Notes: generated by a model from the letters alone, not told the origin. A stretch of 64,000 nt of DNA from Echinicola vietnamensis DSM 17526 (GCF_000325705.1 NC_019904.1:4218001-4282000); one strand, 5' to 3'; positions 48,710 through 57,533 are shown, counted from the first letter of the stretch. Translations and numbers: made by a program.

Positions 48710-49138
48710 TTATTCATTTTGGATGGTCAGTCCCTCATGCGCCAGCTCCATGGATTCAATAGCCACTTCATTTCCGTCTCCCTTCAAATCGGTAGACTGC
48801 ACTTTGAGTGGCCAGGCATTTTTTATTTTCCAGGTGACTACAGGCTCATGCTCTTCATTGAGCAGGCTGATGGTAAGGTCTCTCCTGTCTACTTTATTGA
48901 GGTTGATGGTGTTATACCAATCGTAAAATTCATTATCACTTTTGAAAGTGCCCCGTTTTAAGGTAATGTTGGAAAACTTTTGCATTCCAGGCATTTTGAT
49001 TTTACTATATTCAGGACTGGCACCATGTCTATATTCGATGATTTCGGTTTCGACATCCAATCCAGATACTTCCGTAAATCCGATTTTTGTTCCTCCCCAT
49101 TCTACTGAAAAATGGAACTTTGATAATGGATAGCTCAT
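48710..49138 (-). CDS. Inner tube protein (gp19-like), main tube
   Basis: A 142-aa inner tube protein (Afp1/Pvc1-like). Motifs: FHFSVEWGGTKIGFTEVSGL, EIIEYRHGASPEYSKIKMPG, NITLKRGTFKSDNEFYDWY, LLNEEHEPVVTWKIKNAWP. Hexameric rings of such proteins stack to form the tube that carries cargo. It is the first of two tube genes and follows the sheath gene, as in other eCIS. Which paralogue forms the main tube is inferred from order. Confidence 0.92.
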   Translation of the reverse strand: MSYPLSKFHFSVEWGGTKIGFTEVSGLDVETEIIEYRHGASPEYSKIKMPGMQKFSNITLKRGTFKSDNEFYDWYNTINLNKVDRRDLTISLLNEEHEPVVTWKIKNAWPLKVQSTDLKGDGNEVAIESMELAHEGLTIQNE

Positions 49139-49249
49139 GATTGTTCTGTTTTAGTTACTTGGTTATGATGTTATTAGCTAAGGGATTCCATCCACTGTGG
49201 ACCATTCATGGCGTATGGGCCCATGACGTCCAGCACTGGTCTTTATCCC

Positions 49250-51331
49250 TTAGGATTCCTGCATTTTGTGAGAAAACTTAAGAATGATAAATTCCGCTGG
49301 TCTTACCACGGCAAGGCCAATTTCCACATTCATCCGGCCCTCCAAGATGTCAAGGCTGGTCATGGTTTGTCCTAATCCGACCCGCACATAGAATGCATGT
49401 TCAGGCTTGGCTCCGGCCAAGGCTCCGGCTCTCCATTGAAGGGTTAGGAAGTTTTCGATCATGGCCCGTACCCTTACCCAGGTATTGCCGTCATTGGGTT
49501 CGAAGACAAACTGCTCCGTGGCTTTTTTGATGGATTCTTCGGCCATATTAAAAAAGCGTCTCACGGAAATATACCGCCATTCATTATCATTGCCCGCAAG
49601 GGTCCTGGCGCCCCAAACGAGCGTTCCTTTGCCCACAAAAGTCCGAATGGCGTTGATGGATTTGCCGGTGCCATGAATGTTCATGGATTCTTGGTCCTCG
49701 TGAGAAATGGGTACGGTGGGTTTGGAGACGTAATTCAGTCCGATATTCGCTGGGGATTTCCATACCCCACGGTCATTGTCCACCCTGGCATATGCTCCCG
49801 CCATGGCAGCACTTGGCGGCAATATGACCCTATGGGCATTGATTTCGGCCAATATGGTATTGAACGTAGCATTATCGAGCGGCTCTATGTCACTTAACAA
49901 CCTGCCATTAAGCCTTCCATTATTGACATCAATAGGTTCTGCAGCATCGACAGCTGTAATGATCGCTGCCAAATTGGTTTCAATATTGGCGAAAAGATCA
50001 AGTGTAATGGAGGCCGTCGTTCCTGCAGCTACATCATAAGTCAATAGTTTTTCCAGTTCATCCGAGAAATTTAGGGTATTGGCTGTCAGGATATTTTCTA
50101 CTTTGGTGTTGGTATCGGCCTGTTTTATCTTGATGAGGAGTTCCTGAAGATTATCGGTGGTCGATTCGATTTTATCATCTCCTTCAAAATCAACATTAAA
50201 CGTGGTCAAGGCATCGGCGATTGCCGTCTTAATGGTGTTATCTTCTTCTGCTGATGCAATAGCGGCATTGGCGTCTTTGTTGATCTGCGATTTGGCTTCC
50301 ACCAGCTCATTCAAAGAAACGAGCAAGCTTTCCACCAGGGCAGCAAAATCATTGACTTTAACTGAATTGGTGGCGAAGGTTCCCCCTATCCCAAACCCAT
50401 CTGTTCCATCATGCATAAAGGCCACCGTATCTAGTATTTTTCCAGCGATATTTGCTCCAGAAATATCCCTAAGTGCGGTGATGGTGGCCGGTAGCGCAGT
50501 AGGCCCATTTACAGCATTCAAATTTTCCATTGCCGTAGCGATGGCATTTGGGTTATAAGAAATATGGTCGATGACAATCTCATCCGTACGATATTGGTAA
50601 TTTATAATGGTCTGAATAAAGGGGTAGTAAGCCGCTCCATACTTCAGGTAATCCTTGGTGAGATTGATCCCGTTCCTTAAGGCCGGAATGGGCTCCACAT
50701 CCTCGGTACCATTGTTATAGGTTTGGTCACTAAAAGTGTCCAGGATAGTAAACCTGTCCTGAAGGTCATTACATTGCATTAATGCGTTGTTATAGAGCGC
50801 ATAAAAATCATCATCACTCGCCAAGTTGGTTGCATCAGGAAACAGTAACAAGGTAGGTTCATCTTCCTTCCTGACGGCGGAAAGCCCTGCATTCAGTTCA
50901 TTGAAAGCAATGGTTGGGGGTGTACTTTCATCACTCCACTCATCATAGGTCCCCACGGATACAATGTAGCATGGCCCTCCTCCGTTCGCAAAATACATCT
51001 GGAGAGAATAGTACATGAGATAGGGAGATTTTATAGTGGGTTCCGGAACATTTATGGTCCTTGTTTCTTCACCATTTACCAGAGAGTCGGTTAGTTTGAC
51101 CGAAATGCCTTGTTCATTTTGGCCCATGCCAAAATAAATGGTGTACTCCAATAGCGATGATATGCGTTTGGGCTTTAAGGTGAGGTCATTTGACTCCACC
51201 TGTGGCTTGGTCTTGGCGAATTCCGTATACCCTATAAAGGCCGGAATCGCAGTTTCTACTTGTGCTACAGAAGGGGGGAATTTCGTAATTTCCTCTATGT
51301 AAACACCTGGTGTTTTATATGATGTTGCCAT
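49250..51331 (-). CDS. Contractile sheath protein with large inserted domain
   Basis: A 693-aa phage-tail-sheath-like protein. The N-terminal arm TSYKTPGVYIEEITKFPPSV is the family signature. The conserved C-terminal core runs from about residue 500 (ILPPSAAMAGAYARVDNDRG, WRYISVRRFFNMAEESIKKA, NFLTLQWRAGALAGAKPEHA). About 200-490 is a family-specific insertion, helical and Ala/Asp-rich (NKDANAAIASAEEDNTIKTA), which would face outward. Only one sheath gene is present, whereas Afp has three. Contraction of the sheath drives the tube through the target envelope. Confidence 0.9.
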   Translation of the reverse strand: MATSYKTPGVYIEEITKFPPSVAQVETAIPAFIGYTEFAKTKPQVESNDLTLKPKRISSLLEYTIYFGMGQNEQGISVKLTDSLVNGEETRTINVPEPTIKSPYLMYYSLQMYFANGGGPCYIVSVGTYDEWSDESTPPTIAFNELNAGLSAVRKEDEPTLLLFPDATNLASDDDFYALYNNALMQCNDLQDRFTILDTFSDQTYNNGTEDVEPIPALRNGINLTKDYLKYGAAYYPFIQTIINYQYRTDEIVIDHISYNPNAIATAMENLNAVNGPTALPATITALRDISGANIAGKILDTVAFMHDGTDGFGIGGTFATNSVKVNDFAALVESLLVSLNELVEAKSQINKDANAAIASAEEDNTIKTAIADALTTFNVDFEGDDKIESTTDNLQELLIKIKQADTNTKVENILTANTLNFSDELEKLLTYDVAAGTTASITLDLFANIETNLAAIITAVDAAEPIDVNNGRLNGRLLSDIEPLDNATFNTILAEINAHRVILPPSAAMAGAYARVDNDRGVWKSPANIGLNYVSKPTVPISHEDQESMNIHGTGKSINAIRTFVGKGTLVWGARTLAGNDNEWRYISVRRFFNMAEESIKKATEQFVFEPNDGNTWVRVRAMIENFLTLQWRAGALAGAKPEHAFYVRVGLGQTMTSLDILEGRMNVEIGLAVVRPAEFIILKFSHKMQES

Positions 51332-51343
51332 GATAAAAAAGGG

Positions 51344-52204
51344 TTAAATGAAAATTTCTGAATACGATTTATTTGCTATGAATTTTATTTGTGTGGGATT
51401 TGGATTTGGAAACTTATAGTTATCCAGACCAGGAGGAGGAGATTTAAAATCTGATGGCTTGTCCAATGGAATGTATCCATACCTGGTCAATGGCCATTCC
51501 TGTTTGGTTTCTGTTTCAAAACCTTCCCGTTTATGGATATATTTCCATATGGTCTTTTGATTATCAAACTGAATCTTGAAGTGGGGAATATTGCTCTTTA
51601 TTCTTCCATCATTATTGATGAGGCTTTTATTGGAATTGTCTCCCTGCATAAACAGGTGCAGGATCCCATCCGTTTGGGATGCTTCTTCTTTGCCCAGTAG
51701 CTGCAAGAGTTCGGTTTTATTATCTCCTCCAAAAAGGAACTTGTCCGTGACGGTTGCTTGCTGATTAAATGAATGGATGGTCCTGAAATCGTGTGCGGCT
51801 GGAAGTACTGGGGTTTTATTGGAGAAATAAAGGAGCTCCCCTTCCCTTTCCAGCTGGGTATAATTATCAAAAAAAGGATCTTTAAAGCGAAGTTTAAATA
51901 CCAAATCCTGATCACTTGAGAGCGAAATATAGGGAACTCTCTCATCGCCAGAAGTCACTTTTAAAGCAATCAAAAGCTGGTCTGGAAATGGTTTAACTAC
52001 CATCAGTTGCCCCTGAAGCATCGCTTTGGTTTTTGCAGAAGGTACGATCTCCATAAAATCCTGCCATTGATATTTTTTTAATTGGCGTTGCTGTGCTTCG
52101 TCATTCATACTTATAAACTGGTCTGTTCCATCATTCAAAAAGTAATTATGGTAAATGCTTAGCCTAAAAATTGGCCTGTAAATAGAAGTAACTTTCATGG
52201 TCAT
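51344..52204 (-). CDS. eCIS-associated protein of unknown function (286 aa)
   Basis: I cannot assign a family. The 286-aa product has no signal peptide and starts MTMKVTSIYRPIFRLSIYHN, with a largely beta-strand sequence (LMVVKPFPDQLLIALKVTSG, DLVFKLRFKDPFFDNYTQLE, FKIQFDNQKTIWKYIHKREG). It lies between the cap/terminator and the sheath and overlaps the cap gene by 4 nt, so it is probably structural: a second terminal cap component or a sheath-end adaptor. That role is inferred from position alone. Confidence 0.65.
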   Translation of the reverse strand: MTMKVTSIYRPIFRLSIYHNYFLNDGTDQFISMNDEAQQRQLKKYQWQDFMEIVPSAKTKAMLQGQLMVVKPFPDQLLIALKVTSGDERVPYISLSSDQDLVFKLRFKDPFFDNYTQLEREGELLYFSNKTPVLPAAHDFRTIHSFNQQATVTDKFLFGGDNKTELLQLLGKEEASQTDGILHLFMQGDNSNKSLINNDGRIKSNIPHFKIQFDNQKTIWKYIHKREGFETETKQEWPLTRYGYIPLDKPSDFKSPPPGLDNYKFPNPNPTQIKFIANKSYSEIFI

Positions 52205-52794
52205 TGCTGATGGTAGTTTCTACTTATTTCTGTAATGACACCTTGCTGTGAAAGCGTCATATCTCTGTCAATTTGAACAAGGTTCAACCTGTAAAATACT
52301 GAAGGCAACTGCCTGCCGCCAAGGGTACCCCATATATAGTTCAACTCCTCAAAAGTCGGGGTAAACAGTTCCATGGTAAATCGAAAATCCCTGATGCCGC
52401 TCATTTCATCCAATTCCCGATCAAAAGCGGTATTGGATTGTGTAAAGACTTTTTTATGCTGAAAAAATTCTAAGATTCTGGATAGATCACTCAGAGATTT
52501 TTTATAAACCGACCGATTGGCACAAAAAATCAAAAAGAGATTCAGGTTGAGCTTTGGATTTTTATAGTTGACCATCTCTTCTTGAATCTGATGGTTGGGG
52601 AAATTTTTCATGGTAATTTCCTCCCTTAAGTTAATCATGGATAAGATTAACTTGTTTTTAAGGGACTCAGCCACGTCTTGTTGGGAATCAATCATGGAGA
52701 CGTTCTCCAAAATGACTTCGGAATCATCCATTTCCAGTTCACTGAAATACTGGTTTATTTCACCAGCTACTATTTTTAGTACTTCAAAAATCAT
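52201..52794 (-). CDS. DUF4255 tail terminator/cap protein (Afp16-like)
   Basis: A 197-aa protein of the DUF4255 family, which in Afp/PVC (Afp16/Pvc16) caps the distal end of tube and sheath and fixes their length. The N-terminus (MIFEVLKIVAGEINQYFSEL) and the C-terminal ELNYIWGTLGGRQLPSVFYRLN segment match the family. It is the first gene of the array, preceded by a 500-bp gene-free region with a promoter candidate, and overlaps the next gene by 4 nt. Confidence 0.92.
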   Translation of the reverse strand: MIFEVLKIVAGEINQYFSELEMDDSEVILENVSMIDSQQDVAESLKNKLILSMINLREEITMKNFPNHQIQEEMVNYKNPKLNLNLFLIFCANRSVYKKSLSDLSRILEFFQHKKVFTQSNTAFDRELDEMSGIRDFRFTMELFTPTFEELNYIWGTLGGRQLPSVFYRLNLVQIDRDMTLSQQGVITEISRNYHQQ

Positions 52795-52801
52795 ATGGTA
52801 A

Positions 52802-53260
52802 AAGCGTAAATTGAAAACAATCTCAAACTACCCATTACGTCTAGAGGAGTAGTCAGAAAAGTCAAACGTTAAATATTCCGATATCCTGATTGATGAAAGG
52901 TCCGAGTTAAAAATAAACCGTTCAAAAATAGCTCAGTATCGTGCCTCGTTGCGATCAAATTTTTGCTAAAGAGAAGGCTTTGCTTCCTCTCCCAGGTGTG
53001 TGTATTCGATATGATGAAATTAATGAGTTTTACCTATATATCAAACTTAATTATTGTAAAAATATAATTATCAAAAATTTAATATTGTATAATTAAATAT
53101 TAAACACTTTATATTCTAACTGAAAGCTAAAAAATTCTAATTGCTATTATCATTTAGCCTAATTCAACAGGTATGATTATAGCCAGAAAAAAAACTCAAA
53201 AATTTTACCTATTAATAAAAAAATCACCAAATCATCGGTGATAGAATCCTGTTTATAAAT
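52802..53260. other. Upstream region of the eCIS operon
   Basis: A gene-free, AT-rich stretch of about 460 bp between the eCIS cap gene and the DEAD-box helicase terminator. It contains one exact TAnnTTTG promoter candidate (53042-53049, minus strand) and A/T tracts at 53055-53150. I see no further open frame or RNA gene. It is the only long gap upstream of the array, so any eCIS-wide control is expected here. Confidence 0.6.
53042..53075 (-). promoter_or_regulatory. Candidate eCIS operon promoter
   Basis: On the minus strand TAAGTTTG (53049-53042) matches the Bacteroidota -7 box TAnnTTTG, with TTTG (53075-53072) at a 22-nt spacing as the -33 box. It lies about 250 bp before the first gene of the array, leaving a long untranslated leader. 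One 6-base match in AT-rich DNA can occur by chance, so this is tentative. Confidence 0.35.
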
Positions 53261-53291
53261 AAAAATCCTACATTAATTTATAATGTAGGAT
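53261..53291 (-). terminator. Intrinsic terminator of the DEAD-box helicase gene
   Basis: A perfect 10-bp stem (53265-53274 with 53282-53291) with a 7-nt loop, followed on the minus strand by a T5 run. It is 32 bp after the helicase stop codon and separates it from the eCIS region. Confidence 0.85.
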
Positions 53292-53322
53292 CATTTATTT
53301 CATCGCATTTTAGCGAAAATGC

Positions 53323-54693
53323 CTAGTCAGTTACATTACGCCTTGTTCTGAATTTTCCAGATTGTTGTCCATTTTCTTTGCTGGAGGAAGCTGGTTTTTT
53401 TGCATTTGGTTTAGGTGAATCCTTGCTGGTTTGGGTTGCCTTGTTTTGCACGTTCTTTCTCGGATTTCTGGGCTTTTGTTTTTTCTGGGTTCCCTTTTTA
53501 AAATTACCCTTTGATGGTGCATTCCCTTTTCTAGCGTTTGGTTCTCGATATTCCGGTCCTGTACCCAATTCCTCCGGTAAATCCACACGGGGAATTTCCA
53601 GCCCAATAAGATTTTGTGTTTTATGAAGTTTGAACAGGTCCTTTTCATTCACAAATGTGATGGCCTCCCCTTTTTTGTCAGCCCTGGCGGTTCTGCCCAC
53701 ACGGTGGACGTAGTCTTCAGGATCGCTGGGCGTGTCGTAATTAATCACTAACTCTATGCCTTCCACATCGATTCCTCTGGAGATAATATCCGTTCCAATG
53801 AGTATTTTGAGTGTTTTGTTTTTAAAGTTGGACATGATCGTCTCCCGTTCCTCTTGGCTAAGGTCAGAATGAAATGCCTCTACTTTGAATTTCTTTTTTA
53901 AGGTTTTGAAAATACTCTTCACTTTATCTTTGGTGGAAGCAAAGACAATGACCGCTTCATAGTTTTTCTGTGTCAGAATATGCTCCAAAAGACTTTCCTT
54001 TTGGCTGTCATGAGCCATGTAAATCCTTTGGGTTACCCCTTCAGCCGTCTTACTGATGGCGATATTGATTTCATGGGGGTCGGTCACAATTTTTTTGCTG
54101 AATTGACGGATCTTTGGTGGCATGGTGGCAGAAAACAATACTGTTTGCCGGTTTTTGGGGAGATAGTTGATGATTTTTAAGATATCATCTGAAAATCCCA
54201 TATCTAGCATTCTATCCGCTTCATCCAATACCAAATGCTCCAAGGTATCCAGTTTTATCTTTCCCCCTGCCAGCAACGCAATAAGCCTGCCGGGTGTGGC
54301 CACGACGATTTCGGTACCGTGCTCCAATGCCTTTTTTTGTTGCTCCCAAACCAACCCGTCTCCACCGCCATAAATCGCTATAGAGCTGACACCCACAAAA
54401 TAGGCAAGCCCTTGAATTTGCTGGTCGATTTGGATCGCCAATTCCCGAGTCGGGGCAATAATGAGTGTATTGAACTGATTGTCTCCCTTTTCTGCGATCT
54501 TATGCAAAATGGGCAGGATAAATGCAGCGGTCTTTCCCGTACCCGTCTGAGCACAGGCTATTAAGTCCTTTCCTTTAAGTATTTCTGGAATCGCCTCTTG
54601 TTGGATGGGGGTGGGCTTATTAAATCCCATTGCATCCAATCCCTCCTGAAGGGATTCATTGAAATTAAAAGTTTCGAAATTATTTGATGTCAT
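53323..54693 (-). CDS. DEAD-box RNA helicase (RhlE-like)
   Basis: A 456-aa ATP-dependent RNA helicase. Motifs in order are the Q motif (GFNKPTPIQQEAIP), Walker A AQTGTGKTAAF, PTRELAIQ, TPGR, DEAD replaced in context by VLDEADRMLDMGF, SAT (LFSATMPP), then domain 2 with TDIISRGIDVEGI and HRVGRTARADKKG. The tail from about 375 is a Lys/Arg/Pro/Asn-rich disordered extension typical of RhlE-type helicases that binds RNA. It would act in ribosome assembly or RNA turnover. The gene is unrelated to the eCIS array and has its own terminator. Confidence 0.95.
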   Translation of the reverse strand: MTSNNFETFNFNESLQEGLDAMGFNKPTPIQQEAIPEILKGKDLIACAQTGTGKTAAFILPILHKIAEKGDNQFNTLIIAPTRELAIQIDQQIQGLAYFVGVSSIAIYGGGDGLVWEQQKKALEHGTEIVVATPGRLIALLAGGKIKLDTLEHLVLDEADRMLDMGFSDDILKIINYLPKNRQTVLFSATMPPKIRQFSKKIVTDPHEINIAISKTAEGVTQRIYMAHDSQKESLLEHILTQKNYEAVIVFASTKDKVKSIFKTLKKKFKVEAFHSDLSQEERETIMSNFKNKTLKILIGTDIISRGIDVEGIELVINYDTPSDPEDYVHRVGRTARADKKGEAITFVNEKDLFKLHKTQNLIGLEIPRVDLPEELGTGPEYREPNARKGNAPSKGNFKKGTQKKQKPRNPRKNVQNKATQTSKDSPKPNAKKPASSSKENGQQSGKFRTRRNVTD

Positions 54694-54833
54694 AAATGTT
54701 CTTGGATTTTTGGCGGTCCTTGATGCTTTGGGCTAAAGTAAGTGATGCCGTAACGAGCATTTCGGTGTACGAGTGGACCTTAATTATAGCTGTTGGGTAA
54801 TTTAACTTGTAATATTGCTATCACAACTGCAAC

Positions 54834-54841
54834 AAAGATAT
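54834..54841 (-). promoter_or_regulatory. Candidate -7 element upstream of the DEAD-box gene
   Basis: TATCTTTG on the minus strand (54841-54834) matches TAnnTTTG about 140 bp ahead of the helicase start. No good -33 element stands at the usual spacing, so this is a weak candidate. A long leader is common for cold-regulated helicase mRNAs. Confidence 0.25.
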
Positions 54842-54962
54842 CTATTTTTCGATCTTATAAACCATAAATTACATTATCAATTGACATTCCTCAAAAATTA
54901 AGCATAAAATTTTTTAACCACCTTACTTGTTTCATCCTTTTTTGTGCTGTCCAAAGAGGTCC

Positions 54963-56627
54963 TCATTGAAATAACTTTTCCAAGATTTTATAAGTGATCA
55001 AGTACGTAGGCCTAACCCCTTCGATGCCTAAACTGCCCGATGCTAAGGTACTACCCGTCATCAGTGGATTATCAGATGCGTAATAGGCATAGAGTACTTT
55101 GACATTTTTCCGAATGCTACGTCGTATTTTACTTGCCGCTTGAAGGGCTTTTTGATAGTGGGCACCTTCCATCTCCAGTCCGATCGCCTTCCAGGAAGAC
55201 TCCAAGAAATAATTCAGCACATCTTTATTTTGAAGGGATGTGCCCAAGACGGTAATCATCGGCCCCTCGTAAACTCCTAAACCATACCCTTCAAAATCAG
55301 CTGCTTTCAATTGGTTTTTAAACGGGTAATTATCCGCGGTTCCCTCAAAGACATGGCTATTCGGAATCATCAAGTCGCCTTTGTTCCCTTGAAGAATCCC
55401 TGCTTTGCCCATAATGGATGCAGAAACGACGTCTAGCGGAATGGATTGTTTGCCAGTTTCAAATGGCTTAAGCAATTCATCAAAACACTCGTAGGCCTGT
55501 TCTCCAAAGGCATAATCCATCACCACAATCACCGGCTTTTTGGAAGCTTCTGTTGGTAGCGCCACTTCGGGAATTAAAGTTGATGAAGTCATCTTGGCCG
55601 TGTCGATGATCTGGGCACCGATATTGGTCCCGGATAGATCAGGTACTTCGATATATCCATGCTTGCGGGCATAGGAGATGATTTGTTCAGCTTTGTTGTT
55701 TTTCTTGTTGAGACTTATCTCCTGTACCACTTTTTCAAGGGCGTCAAAATCCTTTAATCCCAGTGCTTGGTGGCCATAAATGGTATTCAGGACACTGTGC
55801 AAATTGGCGCTGATAATGTGTATGGGCCGATGCAACAAGTTGTTTTCATCGAGGATGGCTTTGATATTATGAGCCCACATTTCTCCATAAAAATGATGGC
55901 CAATGCGCTCTCGTAAGGTGGCCGAAAAGCTTATTTCCCGGTCAATATTGTGCATGGATTCGTCCATGGATAATTTACCCAAATGATAAACGATCGAAAA
56001 TAGGCTATTGGAATTATTGCTGGCTTCAAATTTCCGAATGGCTTGCTGGGCTTCATCAAACGTCCTACCGGTAAGGTGGCTGAGATAAGAGCACGCAGCT
56101 TCCTTATCAAACGGCTCACTGTTTTCCTCCTTTTTAACGATATTTTCCAATCTCCTCCAATTGAGATGGATGCGACCTTTGCTGTCTGTACTGTTATAGC
56201 GGATTTTTTCGGCCTCAATGTATAAAAAGGTCAGGTGGGTAAGAATATCATATACATCACTTTTTCCCCTCGTCATCTCCACGAACATCTGTTCCTTGTC
56301 CACGCGATAACAATTTCTTCTACGCTTTGAGGGGATTAAAATCTCAAAATCGGCATGTTCATAGCCTTCACGGCTGATCAGCCGAACATACCGGCATTCT
56401 TCTATGCCACGAGGAAGCCGCTCCATGACGTATAACAAACCATCCATCTCCACTTTCTCGGATTCTGTGATCAACCCATAAATTTCTGGACGCAAGACCA
56501 GCAAAGCACTGATCAAGGACTCCCCAGAAACTCCTAGTGGCTTGTAGTTTCCTCGCATGAAAAGATGGCGCATGGTGATGTATAAACGCTCAATGGCTGC
56601 CCTGGACTCTTGCGCTCTGGTTCTCAT
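54963..56627 (-). CDS. DUF6909-type protein with nucleoside-phosphorylase-like C-terminus
   Basis: A 554-aa cytoplasmic protein of a Bacteroidota-specific family (DUF6909 by my recollection). The N-terminal 300 residues are helical (AAIERLYITMRHLFMRGNYK, LLVLRPEIYGLI). The C-terminal half resembles the purine/uridine phosphorylase fold: PVIVVMDYAFGEQAYECFDE, SIMGKAGIL, MITVLGTSLQNKDVLNYF, and the purine-site-like GLEMEGAHYQKAL. That last motif (MEG) is also the substrate-contact motif of phosphorylases and AMP nucleosidases. A nucleosidase-like activity is therefore possible but unproven. Confidence 0.6.
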   Translation of the reverse strand: MRTRAQESRAAIERLYITMRHLFMRGNYKPLGVSGESLISALLVLRPEIYGLITESEKVEMDGLLYVMERLPRGIEECRYVRLISREGYEHADFEILIPSKRRRNCYRVDKEQMFVEMTRGKSDVYDILTHLTFLYIEAEKIRYNSTDSKGRIHLNWRRLENIVKKEENSEPFDKEAACSYLSHLTGRTFDEAQQAIRKFEASNNSNSLFSIVYHLGKLSMDESMHNIDREISFSATLRERIGHHFYGEMWAHNIKAILDENNLLHRPIHIISANLHSVLNTIYGHQALGLKDFDALEKVVQEISLNKKNNKAEQIISYARKHGYIEVPDLSGTNIGAQIIDTAKMTSSTLIPEVALPTEASKKPVIVVMDYAFGEQAYECFDELLKPFETGKQSIPLDVVSASIMGKAGILQGNKGDLMIPNSHVFEGTADNYPFKNQLKAADFEGYGLGVYEGPMITVLGTSLQNKDVLNYFLESSWKAIGLEMEGAHYQKALQAASKIRRSIRKNVKVLYAYYASDNPLMTGSTLASGSLGIEGVRPTYLITYKILEKLFQ

Positions 56628-56679
56628 AAAGTTATCTATTAAAAAGGTGTAATATCAGCTTCACTATATCTTATTTCCC

Positions 56680-57258
56680 CTAAATCAGTTTGGTATGTTG
56701 GCCAAATACTTTTTTTAACTTCTCCAGCTTTGGCTTGATCATGAGTTGACAATAGGCTTGGTTAGGATGATTTTCATAATAGTTTACATGGTAATGCTCG
56801 GCAGGATAAAAGTTACTGAATTCGGTGATTTCAGTAACGATAGGCTTATCGTACACGCCGGCCTTTTCTATGAGTTGCTTAAACTCTTCCGCTAAATTCC
56901 GCTGTTCTTCAGAGTGATAAAAAATGGCTGATCGATATTGAGGACCAATATCATTTCCCTGTTGATTGACTGTAGTGGGATCATGTGTAGCCCAAAAAAC
57001 CTCTAATAAATCCTGAAAAGATATGATATGCGGATCATAAAAAAACTGAATTACTTCAGCATGTCCTGTCGTGCCCCTGGAGATGGCCTCGTAGGACGGC
57101 TCCTCTACAAAACCACCGGCGTATCCGGGCATGATACCTTCCACTCCACGTAAATTTTGGTATACCGCCTCGATACACCAGAAACATCCCGAACCAAAGG
57201 TGGCTACTTGCTTTCCTTCAGGAATAGCTTTTAGGGGTGTTTTAGGAAGTGTTGTCAT
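56680..57258 (-). CDS. msrA: Peptide methionine sulfoxide reductase MsrA
   Basis: MsrA (192 aa) reduces the S-epimer of methionine sulfoxide in proteins and so repairs oxidative damage. The catalytic signature GCFWC is present with Cys25 as nucleophile (FGSGCFWCIEAVYQNLRGVE). GYAGG, GHAEVIQFFYDP, FWATHDPTTVNQQGNDIGPQ-type segments and the C-terminal YPAEHYHVNYYENHPNQAYC follow. There is no signal peptide. The length is standard, and the gene is separated from neighbours by about 60 bp on each side. Confidence 0.96.
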   Translation of the reverse strand: MTTLPKTPLKAIPEGKQVATFGSGCFWCIEAVYQNLRGVEGIMPGYAGGFVEEPSYEAISRGTTGHAEVIQFFYDPHIISFQDLLEVFWATHDPTTVNQQGNDIGPQYRSAIFYHSEEQRNLAEEFKQLIEKAGVYDKPIVTEITEFSNFYPAEHYHVNYYENHPNQAYCQLMIKPKLEKLKKVFGQHTKLI

Positions 57259-57317
57259 ATGCTTATTCGTTTGTTATTATTTTATCACTTATTACGCATT
57301 AGGTCTCCTGTAAGTTT

Positions 57318-57533
57318 TCATCCTCGTAGCTTGATCTCCCCATTTTCCATAAGGCTAATTTTACCTTCTTCCTCCAATGCCCGCGCAGTTTGTCGGATTT
57401 CTTCCCTAAAATGAACCCAATCTTCTGGATAGATCCACTGGATTACTTCTTCGCACGAAAATCCTTGCGATCCTTTTTGCCTACCCATTTCCAAAATAGC
57501 TATTTCCAAGATATTATCCATTGTTTCGTACAT
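57318..57533 (-). CDS. Small DUF3253-like winged-helix protein
   Basis: A 71-aa protein resembling DUF3253: ILEIAILEMGRQKGSQGFSC leads, followed by EVIQWIYPEDWVHFREEIRQ and TARALEEEGKISLMENGEIK. That order (helix, W-containing helix, basic strand pair) suggests a small winged-helix. The start codon follows directly on the stop codon of the upstream radical SAM gene, so the two form an operon. No function is established for the family. Confidence 0.65.
   Translation of the reverse strand: MYETMDNILEIAILEMGRQKGSQGFSCEEVIQWIYPEDWVHFREEIRQTARALEEEGKISLMENGEIKLRG

Noticed and set aside
23243..52794. Interpretation as a prophage or type VI secretion system
   Set aside because: No capsid, terminase, portal or integrase genes occur, and no TssJLM membrane complex or ClpV gene is present.
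52820..53260. Possible CRISPR or small RNA in AT-rich gap
   Set aside because: No repeat-spacer pattern and no conserved RNA structure is visible.
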